Positions 35,801 to 47,569 of a stretch of 64,000 bases of DNA are shown piece after piece. How positions within the stretch are numbered: the first letter of the stretch is position 1; every line of letters begins with the position of its first letter. The translations under genes and the position numbers were made by a program. Location of the stretch: the NCBI GenBank assembly GCA_013350335.1, contig CM023539.1, forward strand, positions 38,240,631 through 38,304,630. Reading direction: 5' to 3'. Source of the stretch: Chimonanthus salicifolius (Eukaryota; Streptophyta; Magnoliopsida; Laurales; Calycanthaceae). The notes below the pieces were generated by a model. The model was not told the DNA's origin. It saw nothing but the letters and a program-made list of their open reading frames with translations, and did not search any database.

Positions 35801-36219
35801 GAAGAGGAGGACCCTCTTTTTAAGGCTTAGGGCGTTTAAGCTATGGCAGTGTCTTGGGATTCCCCCAGAGGGGAATACCCTGATCTTCGCCTGTTGGTTC
35901 TTGGAACCGTTGATTTTTATTAAGTATTGGATGTGGTACTTAATTCATGTTAAAATGATGTAATAGGCTATGTTGCCCTTTTAGACAATGTTTGAATGTA
36001 TGAATCAATGGATGATTTTGATTATGATATGTGTTGATATTGTTATTTATGGGGGTAGGCATATGGTACATGTTTGAGTCCACATAACGGGATCATGTGT
36101 GATCGCTGGGCCTAACTGTTGATCCGGCCCAGTAAGAATGCTGGTGGTTTAATTTATCTTTAAAAAAAAAAAAAAAATCAGTCGCGTTCCGGGCCCACCT
36201 GTCGGGTCGGGGCGTGACA
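32872..36219 (+). mobile_element. 3.35-kb solo LTR (Del/Tekay-like) with perfect target duplication
   Basis: Starts TGTAATACCCTGCCCC, ends GGTCGGGGCGTGACA, and is flanked on both sides by TTACT (32867-32871 and 36220-36224). Plant chromoviruses of the Del/Tekay type have LTRs of this size with TGTAATACCCC..GGGGCGTGACA ends, which is why it is read as a solo LTR and not as a small complete element. It has a TATA-like 'cctataaattcag' at about 33754 and a block of short palindromic repeats at 34280-34680. No gag or pol domain is present; ORFs at 34112-34608 come from the GC-rich repeat block. Confidence 0.82.
34280..34680. repeat. TCGGACGTTCCGA palindromic iterons in the long LTR
   Basis: Variants of TCGGACGTTCCGA or TCGGACGGTCCGA recur about ten times in 400 bp, some as full palindromes and some as half-sites (TTCCGAGG, TTCGGATG). 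The block is far more GC-rich than its surroundings and lies about 500 bp downstream of the LTR TATA-like box. Confidence 0.75.
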
Positions 36220-36302
36220 TTACTTGAGTCAAACACATGTTACTCTAAATTAGTCAAATTCCAATTTAGGGACCAAACACGATTTTATGTTCAAAATATA
36301 TA

Positions 36303-36957
36303 CTTTCTCTGTTCCAATTTAGTTGACTCGTGTGTATTTTTAAACTGTCCTAAAATACTTGTATGATATTCTATATTTACAAATTACAAACAGCTGTAGA
36401 TTCTCTCTCTCTATCTACCTACTTTGATTCCTGAAACTATCTTTAAAAATTTAAAATTTTAAAATAGAACAACTAAAATAGGACAGAGCTAAGGTATAAA
36501 TATCGGCCGATATATATTGGTTTTTTTAAATATCGGCCGATACGATAAGTATCGGCCGTACATACCGAATATCGGCCGATATGGCCGATATTCGGTATTT
36601 AAAAAAAAAAAAAAATTTAAAACACCGATACGGTTTTTCGGGGTTTTTACACTGTTTTTCGCGGTTTTCCAGGATTTACGGTTCTCAGGGGTATTCACGG
36701 TTTTTTACGGTATTCGCGGTTTTTCGGGGTTTTCCGCGGTTCAGGGTTTACGGTTCTCAGAGGTGTTCACGGTTTTTTGCGGTTTTGTCACGGTTCATCA
36801 CGGTTTTTTGTGGTTTTTTCATGGTTCCGATATCGGAGGAGAGAGAAAATGCCGATATCGGTATGAGAGATAAAATTATCGGCCGATATATCGTCCGTAT
36901 CGCATATCGGCCGATATTTCGGCCAAGCCGATTTTTGAATCCCTGGGACAGAGGGAG
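36303..36957. mobile_element. Stowaway-type MITE split by another insertion
   Basis: Left end CTTTCTCTGTTCCAATTTAG after TA (36301-36302); right end GGGACAGAGGGAG before TA (36958-36959). These fit the Stowaway (Tc1/mariner) consensus CTCCCTCYGTCCCA with a TA target. Its right inverted repeat is interrupted at 36488 by a 457-bp element that copied GGACAGAG. Without it the MITE is about 190 bp, like the one at 46833. Confidence 0.82.
36489..36945. mobile_element. MITE nested in the Stowaway element, 8-bp duplication
   Basis: Flanked by GGACAGAG on both sides (36481-36488 and 36946-36953). The ends CTAAGGTATAAATATCGGC and, in reverse complement, CAGGGATTCAAAAATCGGC are imperfect inverted repeats. 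Both sides carry several ATATCGGCCGATAT palindromes and the centre is made of short 'cggttttt' units. The 8-bp duplication and CAGGG end suit the hAT superfamily. No coding sequence. Confidence 0.82.
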
Positions 36958-36959
36958 TA

Positions 36960-37743
36960 TAATATATGGACTTTTCTTGTCACATGTTTTTTTCACCTAA
37001 AATAGATTTTTATATTATTTTATGAAATATAAATTAATATATTATATAAATTTTATATTTATGTAATATCAATTAAAGAAAATGAGATGTTATAAATTTT
37101 AGTACAAATTTAGCCTTCCGTGGGAGACTATGGTTTTTACATACTACTCTACTAGGCCCGATGAAGCCTGATCCGAACTTCATTTTGAGCCCGGTATTTT
37201 TGGGTCCAAAAATAAAGTCGGTTTTTTTGTGCGGGCTCGAGTTAAGCCCAACAGCCAAAATTTCACCCCTACTTGAATCCCCGGCAGTTTCCACCGTCTC
37301 AATTTTCTTTCCGCTGTTCCCAATTTCTTTCCGCTGTTCCCAATTTCTTTCCGCGTCAAGCCTTCCAAGTTCTCCTTGCAGACGTGAATCCCTGGCATTC
37401 CCGGCGCAGGACGGTGAGACGCCTCCCCGTTTCCAGCGCTCCGACCGTCACCCTCTTCCTTTCTCTTCTTCCTTCGACTGCACGAACGGAGACCGGCAGG
37501 TCCTTCGATCGACTGCAGCGTCGGGACGGGGTCCCTCGTCACCGCCACTTCTCCGGATCTCTCTCTCTGCTCCAGCGAGCCTCACAGGAAGTTCCGTTCC
37601 TGCGTGAAGGGACGAGACCTTCTCCTTTTATTTATTGATTAATTTTTAAAATCGCTTCCGCCGCCTCACTTATTCCTTCAGAATCAGGTACGCAAAAACC
37701 CTATCCCTAATCCTTATCCTAAGTTTTAACTCTAACCCCAGCA
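36960..37743 (+). other. upstream region and leader of the helicase pseudogene
   Basis: Includes a short tandem repeat of 'tttccgctgttcccaat' at about 37309-37355, a CT-rich leader, and CAG/GTACGC..CCCCAG just before the ATG at 37744 that could be a leader intron of about 55 bp (37687-37741). If that is right, this copy kept a promoter-proximal intron and is not a processed retrocopy. Confidence 0.4.
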
Positions 37744-38796
37744 ATGCCGTTAGAAGCATTAGAAAAAGTCTTGAACGAACTTGAATCCCATGTCGGCTGC
37801 AACGACAAGGTCTTGGCCGAGTTTATAATCAGCATTGGCCGACACTTGGAGACAGTGGACCAATTTGATTCCATATTGAAGGAGAACGATGTGGAGATGC
37901 CCCATTACTTCGTCCGCTCTCTCCTCACCATCATCCATGCCGTTATCCCTCCCAAATCCAAGTCCGAGAATGGCAAGAAGTCAGTGTCAGCATCGGCTGT
38001 TTTGCGACAGAAGAAGAATCTGTCGATGGGGGATGTTGATCAGAAGTCAGGGAAGGATCTCCTTCCAATGAAGAGTAGTTCAGAGGATGAAGTTTTTAGG
38101 GCGAACCCATCAAGTGCAAATCCTGGCCCAACGACCAGAACAAACTTTTCAGATATTACAGTTGTGAAAGAGGATGAGAATGTATCATCACGTCGCCCAT
38201 CGAAGAGGATGAGCTCACCAGAGAAATGGGAAGCTAAGCAGCATCAGGTGTTTTGGATGTTAAGGACTATCCTATGTATGATGATCATGGGGCTGAGTTA
38301 CTTTATCAGGAAGAGGGTGCAGAGGAAGAACTTGAAATTGAATTGAATAAGGATGAGCCAGCCCTCTTGCAAGGGCAAAGCAGGTATTCTATCTACACGT
38401 CACCTATAAAGATCTTCGAGAATCCAGAGGGGTCACTTAGTCGTGCAGTAGCACTACAGTCAGGTCTCATAAAGGAGAGGAAAGAAGTACGAGAGCAGCA
38501 GCAACACACTATGCTTGATTCCATCCCAAAGGATCTCAATCGTCCTTGGGAGGACCCAATGCCAGAGACAGGTGAGAGACACCTCGCTCAGGAGTTGAGG
38601 AGTGTAGGCTTATCAGCATATGATATGCCTGAATGGAAGAAGGATGCTTGTGGGAACGCACTGACTTTTGGCCAGAGATCGCAGCTTTCCATCCAGGAAC
38701 AAAGGCAGGGTTTGTGATGCAGAGTAGGTAGGATTAAAAATACCCAACCTCAAATTATAGCGGAAGCTTGAATAATATCTTGAATAACCCTTCAAT

Positions 38797-38932
38797 CTTC
38801 ACAAAACAGTCATTCGTTTTGTTCTTGAATCTTCACAAAACAGTCATTCGTTTTGTACTTGAATCTTCACAAAACAGTCCTTCGTTTTGCACCTGAATCT
38901 TCACAAAACAGTCTTTCGTCTTTGCTTAGGCT
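38797..38932. repeat. 34-bp tandem repeat, four copies
   Basis: Units begin CTTCACAAAACAGTC at 38797, 38831, 38865 and 38899, inside the solo LTR. Confidence 0.92.
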
Positions 38933-39079
38933 GCAAACAGAGCCGAACAAATCCACCAAAACGCTGACCAATGCACCAGATAAACTCCACACAATTACCA
39001 ATTGCTGGAAAATAAAACTCTAATTTTATTCATTAAAACTCCCTCCAAACTGGCTATTACAACTCTTTAAATAAAAACA

Positions 39080-39235
39080 CCTACTAAATAAGAATCCTAT
39101 CTAATTAGGAACTCCTAATAATAAACACTTACTTAATAAGAGTCCTATCTAATTAGGAACTCCTAATAATAAACACCTACTAAATAAGAGTCCTATCTAA
39201 TTAGGAACTCCTAATAATAAACAACTACTAATTAA
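39080..39235. repeat. 48-bp tandem repeat, about 3.3 copies
   Basis: Units start at 39080, 39128, 39176 and (partial) 39224 and share 'cctatctaattaggaactcc'. Lies inside the solo LTR. Confidence 0.9.
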
Positions 39236-39338
39236 AAACAAATCCTAATAAAACTAAGCCACGTGGTGGCTGTTTTTCCATTCCACAAGGTGTCCCAATT
39301 TAAGTAGGTTTGGGATTCTCAAGTCTTCCAATGTTGGG

Positions 39339-39748
39339 TCTTCATCTTAATTGGGCTTCAAATTTTGGCCCATTTTAAAGAGGCTCACCTTAGACTTTGG
39401 GCTGACCCAAATTGCTCATGCACCCACCGGGATCAAAAATAAAATTTTCATCTTTCGTATCGGAGCCCGAGCTTAGTAAATTGCTAACGTACCCACCCGG
39501 GTCAAAATTAAAATCATGATTACGTCCACATATGTCCGCATCATCTTCATCTTAATTGGGCTTCAAATTTTGGCCCATTTTAAAGAGGCTCACCTTAGAC
39601 TTTGGGCTGACCCAAATTGCTCATGCACCCGCCGGGATCAAAAATAAAATTTTCATCTTTCGTATCGGAGCCCGAGCTTGGTAAATTGCTAACGTACCGA
39701 CCGGGGTCAAAATTAAAATTTTGATTACGTCCACATATGTCCGCATCA
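39339..39748. repeat. 205-bp direct duplication of the LTR 3' end
   Basis: Both copies run from 'tcttcatcttaattgggc' to 'tatgtccgcatca', ending at 39543 and 39748, with a handful of differences. Because each ends in a complete LTR terminus, the LTR has two potential 3' ends. Confidence 0.9.
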
Positions 39749-39853
39749 GTTTGCCAATATTCAAGCTGAAGAAAGAGTTGATTCAGGCAGTACATGACAA
39801 TCAGGTCCTAGTCGTCATTGGAGAGACAGGTTCTGGAAAGACTACTCAGGTGA

Positions 39854-40756
<903 letters not shown>

Positions 40757-41695
40757 TAAAAGTGCTTATCGTAATTAGATTTCTCCTACCACTATTCCAG
40801 AAATTCAACGATCTGGGATCAACAACATTGACAATGAAGGCAATGGGAATAAATGATCTTGTATCATTTGACTTTATGGATCCTCCTCCTCAAGCCATTG
40901 TCTCTGCCATGGAACAGCTATACATTCTTGGAGCTTTGGACGAGGAGGGACTTCTAACCAAATTGGGCAGGAAAATGGCAGAATTTCCATTGAATCCACC
41001 ACTGTCAAAGATGCTTCTGGCAAGTGTAGACCTTGGGTGCAGTGATGAGATTTTGACCATCATAGCAATGATTCAGACGAAGAACATCTTTTACAGACCA
41101 AGGGGGAAGCAGGACCAAGCAGACCAGAAAAGGGCAAATTTTTTTCAGCCAGAAGGTGACCATCTGACTTTACTTGCCGTTTATGAGGCCTGGAAAGCAA
41201 AAAACTTTTCTGGACCATGGTGTTTTGAGAACTTCGTTCAGTATAGGTCTTTGAGGAGGGCACATGATGTTAGAAAGCAACTTCTTACCATCATGGACAG
41301 GTATAGATTGGATGTTGTAAGTGCTGGAAATAATTTTACAAAGATTAGGAAGGCAATTTATGCTGGCTTCTTTTTCCATGCAGCAAGAAAGGATCCCCAA
41401 GAGGGTTACAGAACATTAGTTGAAAACCCGTCAGTTTACATTCAGCCTAGCAGTGCTCTTTTCCAGACACAACCTGACTGGGTGATTTATAATGAGCTCC
41501 TAATGACTACAAAGGAATACATGCGTGAGGTTACTGTCATTGACCCCAAATGGTTGGTAGAACTGGCGGCAAGACTTTTCAAGGTTGCCGATCCTACCAA
41601 GATGAGCAAGCGCAAACGATAAAAACGGATTGAGCCCCTACATGATAGATACAACGAACCCAACTCATGACGTTTAAGCAAGCAGTCGTGCTTAA

Positions 41696-44409
41696 AATAT
41701 GTCTCTGGGCCAAGTTTGGATACAAGAATGGTGTTTGTATTAATCATCTTTCATCAATGAGATTGCTGGTTGTAAGCTTCACTCCCAACCACATAATTTC
41801 TCCCGTCTTGTGGGTGTAAATTCAACTGTATATACTTGTGTAGGTGCTTTTATAGTGTCTTTAGATGCAATAGAAGTGATTATTGTTTTTGATGTAGAAT
41901 ACAAACGCCTTGATCACTTGTGTTTTAAATTTAGTTTTATTGTCTTTTTTTAGTCAGTTTCGTAATATTGCCAGCGTTTCTTTTATTTCAGGTTTCTTTA
42001 TTTATTTTTTCTATATATAAAGGGATGATGTAATGTGGTTAGAAGAGCAGTTGTGGTGAATATGGAACAGAGCAAAAGATTAGTTTTTTACTCACCTCTT
42101 TTCATCATCTTTTCTTCCTTTATTTTCTTTTGCCATGGAGCAGAAGGGTAGCAAGGGTCGTCTCCCTTCCCTGCGTGACCGGGACCAGAATGCCTCCAGA
42201 CTCTGTCTCCCTCCTTGACTCGTTGTAGACTGAGGCCCGGCCGATCCTTGCACGTCGCGGCAACTGGAACAAGACTCAGGCCATTCGTGCATCGATCCCA
42301 CATCAGTTTTACTAAAAAAAAAAGGTTAATGACAATAATTACAAAATTTCATTTTAAATTTTCAAATGAATCTTTTCTACTCTTTCAAAATCAAAATCTC
42401 CAAATTCAGAAAATCTTCAATGGTAAAACACACTAATCATATACTAGCTCACTGTAGCAATCTAAACCATTGTTGTTGTTACTCTCAACCATCAATTTGA
42501 AGTACTCTAAACTCCTTAAACAAGGAAATCTTGGCCTTCAAAACCTTATTTATTTATTTTTTGGTTGTGACTTGTGCATCATTTTTCTAATTTATTACTG
42601 CCAATTTAAGGTCATTGATTGTATGGGTCGGCAATCAGGCTAATGAATTCAAGGCCCAAATGTTGAACGTGCTAATTTATCTACCAATAAATGTTCATGT
42701 TTTAAAGGAAATCGACTCAAGAAATTTATTGACATCTGATCAAGTTGCACACTTTATCCAAAATGTAAAGGTTATTTAAGTGCCCATAATACGAAAAATA
42801 GTGGTTAAAAATTCAGTTATAATGTGGACTGTGGAGACCTTTTATTTGATTTTTAAGTAGAGCATATTTTATACTTATCAAGCATTTAAAAGTATTTAGT
42901 TTATGACAAATAAAAACTAAAAAGTATATGAATTATAAATGTAGTAAAACATAAAATTTCTTTGAATCAGTGATCATGAAAAAAAACTACCAGGTTAGGT
43001 GCTAATTTTAACTTCACCCAAACACACCAATGTTTGGAAAGAATAACAATTATATTATTACTGTATTATAAGATTCTGAGTTAATGAAAAGACAATTAAC
43101 ATGTTTCTACGAATCGAGATTGGAAATTGATTAGTATTTTTTTTTTTTTTCTTAAAGGGAGCACTGAGACTATTTTGTCCTTCAATTTATTATGATATAT
43201 GGATAATAAAACCAGAAAAAAATTAAGATAATCAGGAACAAAATAAGGTGAGGGAAGACTACATGCAAACATAACAAGGGTAATTGAGTTAGTACTTGAC
43301 TTCTCCATTAGTGATATTACTACAAAAAATGAAGAACGAGAGAAGAAGAGAGCGTATGGAAGACCAAAATTATAATTTTTGAAAATTGGCAAGATTTTAG
43401 TAAGGGATTTCAATCCCTTAAATTAGGAAATTTGTCTGCTCTTTTCTTAATTTTTTTTTTTAAATTTACGTGTAGCTTTGAAATGATATTTCAGTTGCCA
43501 ACTAAATGACAATGGTTCTGAACTGTTCCCACCATGGAAGATGGTCAAAACAGAGGAGTGAAAAAGATATCTATACTTTGCAGGATTATGTAATGAAGGT
43601 TTAAACTTGGATAGGCTTTGTTGATAAACCATCCAAAGCAGAGAAATAAAAAAATAATCAAGAAATGGAATAAGCTTTCCATTTTAAAAGAATACCTACT
43701 TTCAATGCCTTCACTAAACTGTCATCTACACCAGAAGACATAAACCTTCCAAATCTAGTTCATCATCAAAGTGGGAAGGAGAGCCCCCAATCCATGCATT
43801 CAAATCCATGAATTTTGCCTCGATCTTTGAAGGAACCAACCCAAGCTCAAACAGTACTTACAACCCATATAAGGCAAGGAATTCACCTATGTACTGTATC
43901 TACTGTATAAGTCATGGAAATCTCACTCGTAGAAGAAAAACAATTTAGATGGAGAAATTAGCTACTCTACTTGCAAAGGAACATGACCCAACTTCAAAGG
44001 AAGAAACCCCAATTGAAGCAACACCAATGGAGATTGATTGTAGAGTGAAAACACCTCTCTCCTTGAAACAGAGTGACCAATCAAAGAAAGATGGCACTAA
44101 ATGACATAGAAGTCGTAGAAACAAAGATTGACCCAAGTAAAAGGAGTCAGCTTGGAGAGACATCATACTCTAGTTTTAGGTAAGGCTCAGACCCTGAAGC
44201 TTGTTTTAGAGGTAACCTTGGCACAAAAATGGGTTCTAAGAGAGGTCAAGCCATTTGTGATGACTGTTAGTAAGGTCACAAAATCTAACAAATCTAAAAA
44301 GAGGTCATGATCTCAATCAACCTTGTGCTCATTGCTAGCACAAGGTAGGCCTCAAACATGGGTTATTACTAAAGTGAAAGCATATGTAGTATTATTTGGA
44401 TAATATAGG
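41696..44409. other. intergenic sequence downstream of the helicase pseudogene
   Basis: No gene recognised. A GC-richer island at about 42130-42305 ('atggagcagaagggtagcaa' region) stands out from the AT-rich surroundings and may be a transposon scrap, but carries no identified domain. Confidence 0.4.
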
Positions 44410-44420
44410 TATTCCTACTC

Positions 44421-44546
44421 AAAGCCGGTCCTAGCTTAAGGCCAAATCGACTACCGCCTAGGGCTCTCCAATTTGACCAATGGCTTAGGGGCCCCACGAT
44501 GCACTTTTCCTAGGGCCTAGAGCCCCTAAAATTTCAGGACCGGTCT
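44421..44546. mobile_element. short MITE with GCCGGTCCT ends
   Basis: Inverted ends AAAGCCGGTCCTA and AGACCGGTCCTG (right end in reverse complement). The direct repeat TATTCCTACTC flanks it at 44410-44420 and 44547-44557. The inside carries 'taaggcc' and 'aggggcc' words typical of the common plant hAT-derived MITEs with GGCCGGYCCTG ends. Length 126 bp, no coding sequence. Confidence 0.75.
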
Positions 44547-44557
44547 TATTCCTACTC

Positions 44558-46830
44558 TGCGTTGGAGGTGAGACTAATTCTATTTCTCCAATAAGAATAT
44601 CGTCTTTCAAATACATCTCCATTGGAAAATACTCCGATGATAATGAGGCTTCAGTTAGCTCAAGCTTTTAGGCCTATTTAAACCATCCCATCTATTGATG
44701 CAAGGGATTTGTCAGTTCACAACTTCACATGGTTGACCATTTGCCACAAATTCAACAGTAGCTAGATGAGTTCCATAGGAAAATATATGTTAAAAGAAGA
44801 TAACAACAGGGAAGAGTATAATGAGAAGGATAGAGGGGAGACAAAAGTGATAAAAGTAAGGAATGGAAGTTATTCAATGTTGGAGTTGATGACAATTGTG
44901 AAGTAAAGATGATTAATAAGGAGAATTAGAATGTTAGTCTCTAGTCTACAAAAGAAGAAGAATTCGTATATTGTGGCCTATAAATGAGAGGTAAATTACA
45001 ACATTATAATTACCTGAGGTATAAATGTGAGTAATGAATCCATGAAATAGGGAGAATAACGGTCACATAGAATAGACAACAAGATCATCGATCATAAATA
45101 TTTAGATGAAACTATTACACAGAAATGGTTCATAGCAAAGTAAATGCACTCATGATAGATTTGAGAACTAAATGAGGCCTTGTGGGTTCTCTTATCAATA
45201 TGTGGTTTGTAGAGGAGCTTCGGACATTTCAAATGACACATGATAGGATAAACTCCATTTCATTTTAATTCTTAAATCCCAAATTACGTTTAGATGGGGA
45301 TAATGGGTTTGGTAACTAAAGAGTAGAGGTAAAAAATCAATTTTTACGTCCTCCATATCACTTTTAAAAACCCTTTCTAAACAAGGGTGTTCATAATAAT
45401 TAACTCCTGGTTAAAGGTAACTTCAGGTAACTTTTGTAAAATTTAATCCTCATCCTCAATAAAAGACAGGTAATTTGAAAGAACACGGGCATATTAATAT
45501 TATTTTAACAAAATATCTTCTTTCGCATGGTTGTTATAAGTGGTAACTCATAATTAGAGAAAATTAAATTCTACTATAAATATATTTCTTTCTAGCCAAT
45601 TATAAGATAGACATATTTTTGCTCATGATTAGAAACCATGTGCTAAACTAAGATGGGTTATCCGCCGTGTATCACAAGATCTGGTCATCGTTTCTTTCAA
45701 AGCTTTTTCTCTTCTCTAAATGCTAAAAATAAAAGATTTTAGCTCCTCATAAAAGGATTTGAAATTTTTCTTGTAATATAGGCATTTGCAAGCACAAATT
45801 CATTATACTTTCAATTTGCTAAGATAGTAGAAGATTTTGAATATTTTGCCAAGTTACGGAAATGATATTTCATTTCAAAGAGAGGTTGAGAGCTTATGTT
45901 ATTGTGGGGTTCTCTGATGTATTCGACATTTTATACATTTTCTACGTGATTTTCTTACTGATGGTTATGTGTTATCTCTCTCCCTTACATACTATAGTCA
46001 ATGCATCTGAGTTTGGATAAGAGATAAATTTTACAGAGGTTATCCGAGATTACCTTTGATTAGAGATTATTCTAAGTATTATAAATACTCGACAAAGGTA
46101 ATGGAGGGTTATTTTGCCTTGCACCTATTTTTGCTTTCTATGCTGTCCCTTTTTTTATTTTGCTTTACTTTATATTTCTTTTCCATGTTCTTTGTATCTA
46201 TCCTTCTGAAGAATCCCAATTTAATTAAATATTCTTATCTGTTTGGGCTTATTTTTTACACTTTACGCCATTGAGCATATCTTTAATTAAGCACATATAT
46301 GACATTTATGAATGACACTTATACAGAATATAATATGTTTATGCATGAATCACATGCATTCCATTGGTAAGGCAATACTGATTAAAGAATTTCTGACTAC
46401 ATTATCTAATGTCCATTTGCTTGAAGAGCATTCATTTCTACAAAATCTTATTTAATAAATCTCCCCTTTTGGCTAATTCATTTGTGTGAAATTTTTTTAT
46501 ATTGATGTAAGGCATATTAGTTGATGATTTTGACATCTAAATTCATTGTTATTATTAAGACGCAATCGTTTTGGTTCAATTTTTATTTAAAAAATAAAAT
46601 ATATTAAACATTTAATACTGGGTTGATGCCCAGTGATGAGACAGATCACATCTTGTATTAAATCTTACTATATCAACTTTATAGGATACGCACCAACTAA
46701 TTGATTTCAGCTCTTTCAACACTAATATATGTTATAGATATATACAATAGGTTAATATTTTATAGATGGTACAATTTATGTATGAGATCTACTTGAAGAG
46801 TAAATCTAAAACAAATATTTTTAAATAAAA
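44558..46830. other. AT-rich intergenic sequence
   Basis: No gene, repeat or transposon end was recognised. The 72-codon ORF at 46056-46274 is hydrophobic because of T-rich codons and has no support. Confidence 0.4.
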
Positions 46831-46832
46831 TA

Positions 46833-47023
46833 TTCTTTCCGTCTTATTTTAGTTGTCTCATTTAAAATATTTGTATTTTTTAAAAAACACTTTATATAAG
46901 ATTACCACTCCATGTGATCTCATCCATTTTCAACACACTTTATACTACTTCAATATAAATGAGACAACTATTTTAGGACAATTCTAAAATTTATATAAGA
47001 TAACTAAATTGGGACAGAGGGAG
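46833..47023. mobile_element. Stowaway-type MITE upstream of the L1 gene
   Basis: TA (46831-46832) TTCTTTCCGTCTTATTTTAG at the left and CTAAATTGGGACAGAGGGAG TA (47024-47025) at the right form inverted repeats of the Stowaway type. About 191 bp, no coding capacity, ending roughly 550 bp before the start codon of the plastid L1 gene. Confidence 0.85.
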
Positions 47024-47454
47024 TAATTTTTAATAATACACCATTAACAAAAAAATATACATAAATATGATTTTTTTTAATATAAATATCCTCATCTCGT
47101 ATTGAAAGTGAGACTAATTCCTTGTGTATAAACCACCTCCCAATTCAAACACATCAGTTAAATTTATAAAGCGTGATTCATTGAAATTAAAGTTGAATTA
47201 AACTCAAGATTTCACTCCATAAGATGGACATCTTAATTGTTAAGCCGAATTATTCAAGTAAGTTGGACCTTAGTTGCTCTATAGTCCATAGCCCAAAGAT
47301 AAGTGCAGATGACAATATTACAGCCATTCAATCGCTTCGCCATTGTTTTGCGAGTTTATTAGGACAAGTGATCAGATAATCAGAATGATATTACAAAATT
47401 GCTGTGGCATATAAGCTCTAACACGCCTGCTCGACACACCCACGAGCAATAATT

Positions 47455-47464
47455 CACACGTGTG
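47455..47464 (+). promoter_or_regulatory. palindromic G-box in the L1 promoter
   Basis: CACACGTGTG, with a CACGTG core at 47457-47462, about 110 bp before the start codon. G-boxes bind bZIP and bHLH factors and are common in promoters of light-regulated plastid-protein genes. Function here is inferred from position only. Confidence 0.55.
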
Positions 47465-47569
47465 CATTCAAACTCCGCCTCTCGTCTTCTTATCCTCCTC
47501 AAAAACAGATAGAGAGCCCAGAGGAGAGAAGTACCGAGTCTCTCACCCTTCCCTTTTCCATACCCAACA

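Larger units (their letters stand above)
38715..39748 (+). mobile_element. solo LTR interrupting the helicase pseudogene
   Basis: Begins TGATGCAGAG and ends GTCCGCATCA, flanked by GTTTG on both sides (38710-38714 and 39749-39753). Removing it rejoins the helicase reading frame exactly. It holds three different tandem arrays: 34-bp units (38797-38932), 48-bp units (39080-39235) and a 205-bp duplication at its 3' end (39339-39543 and 39544-39748). No primer site or coding domain is present. Confidence 0.9.

Noticed and set aside
37161..37638. ORFs of 121-148 codons upstream of the helicase
   Set aside because: They fall in the CT-rich leader, overlap in several frames and show no known domain.
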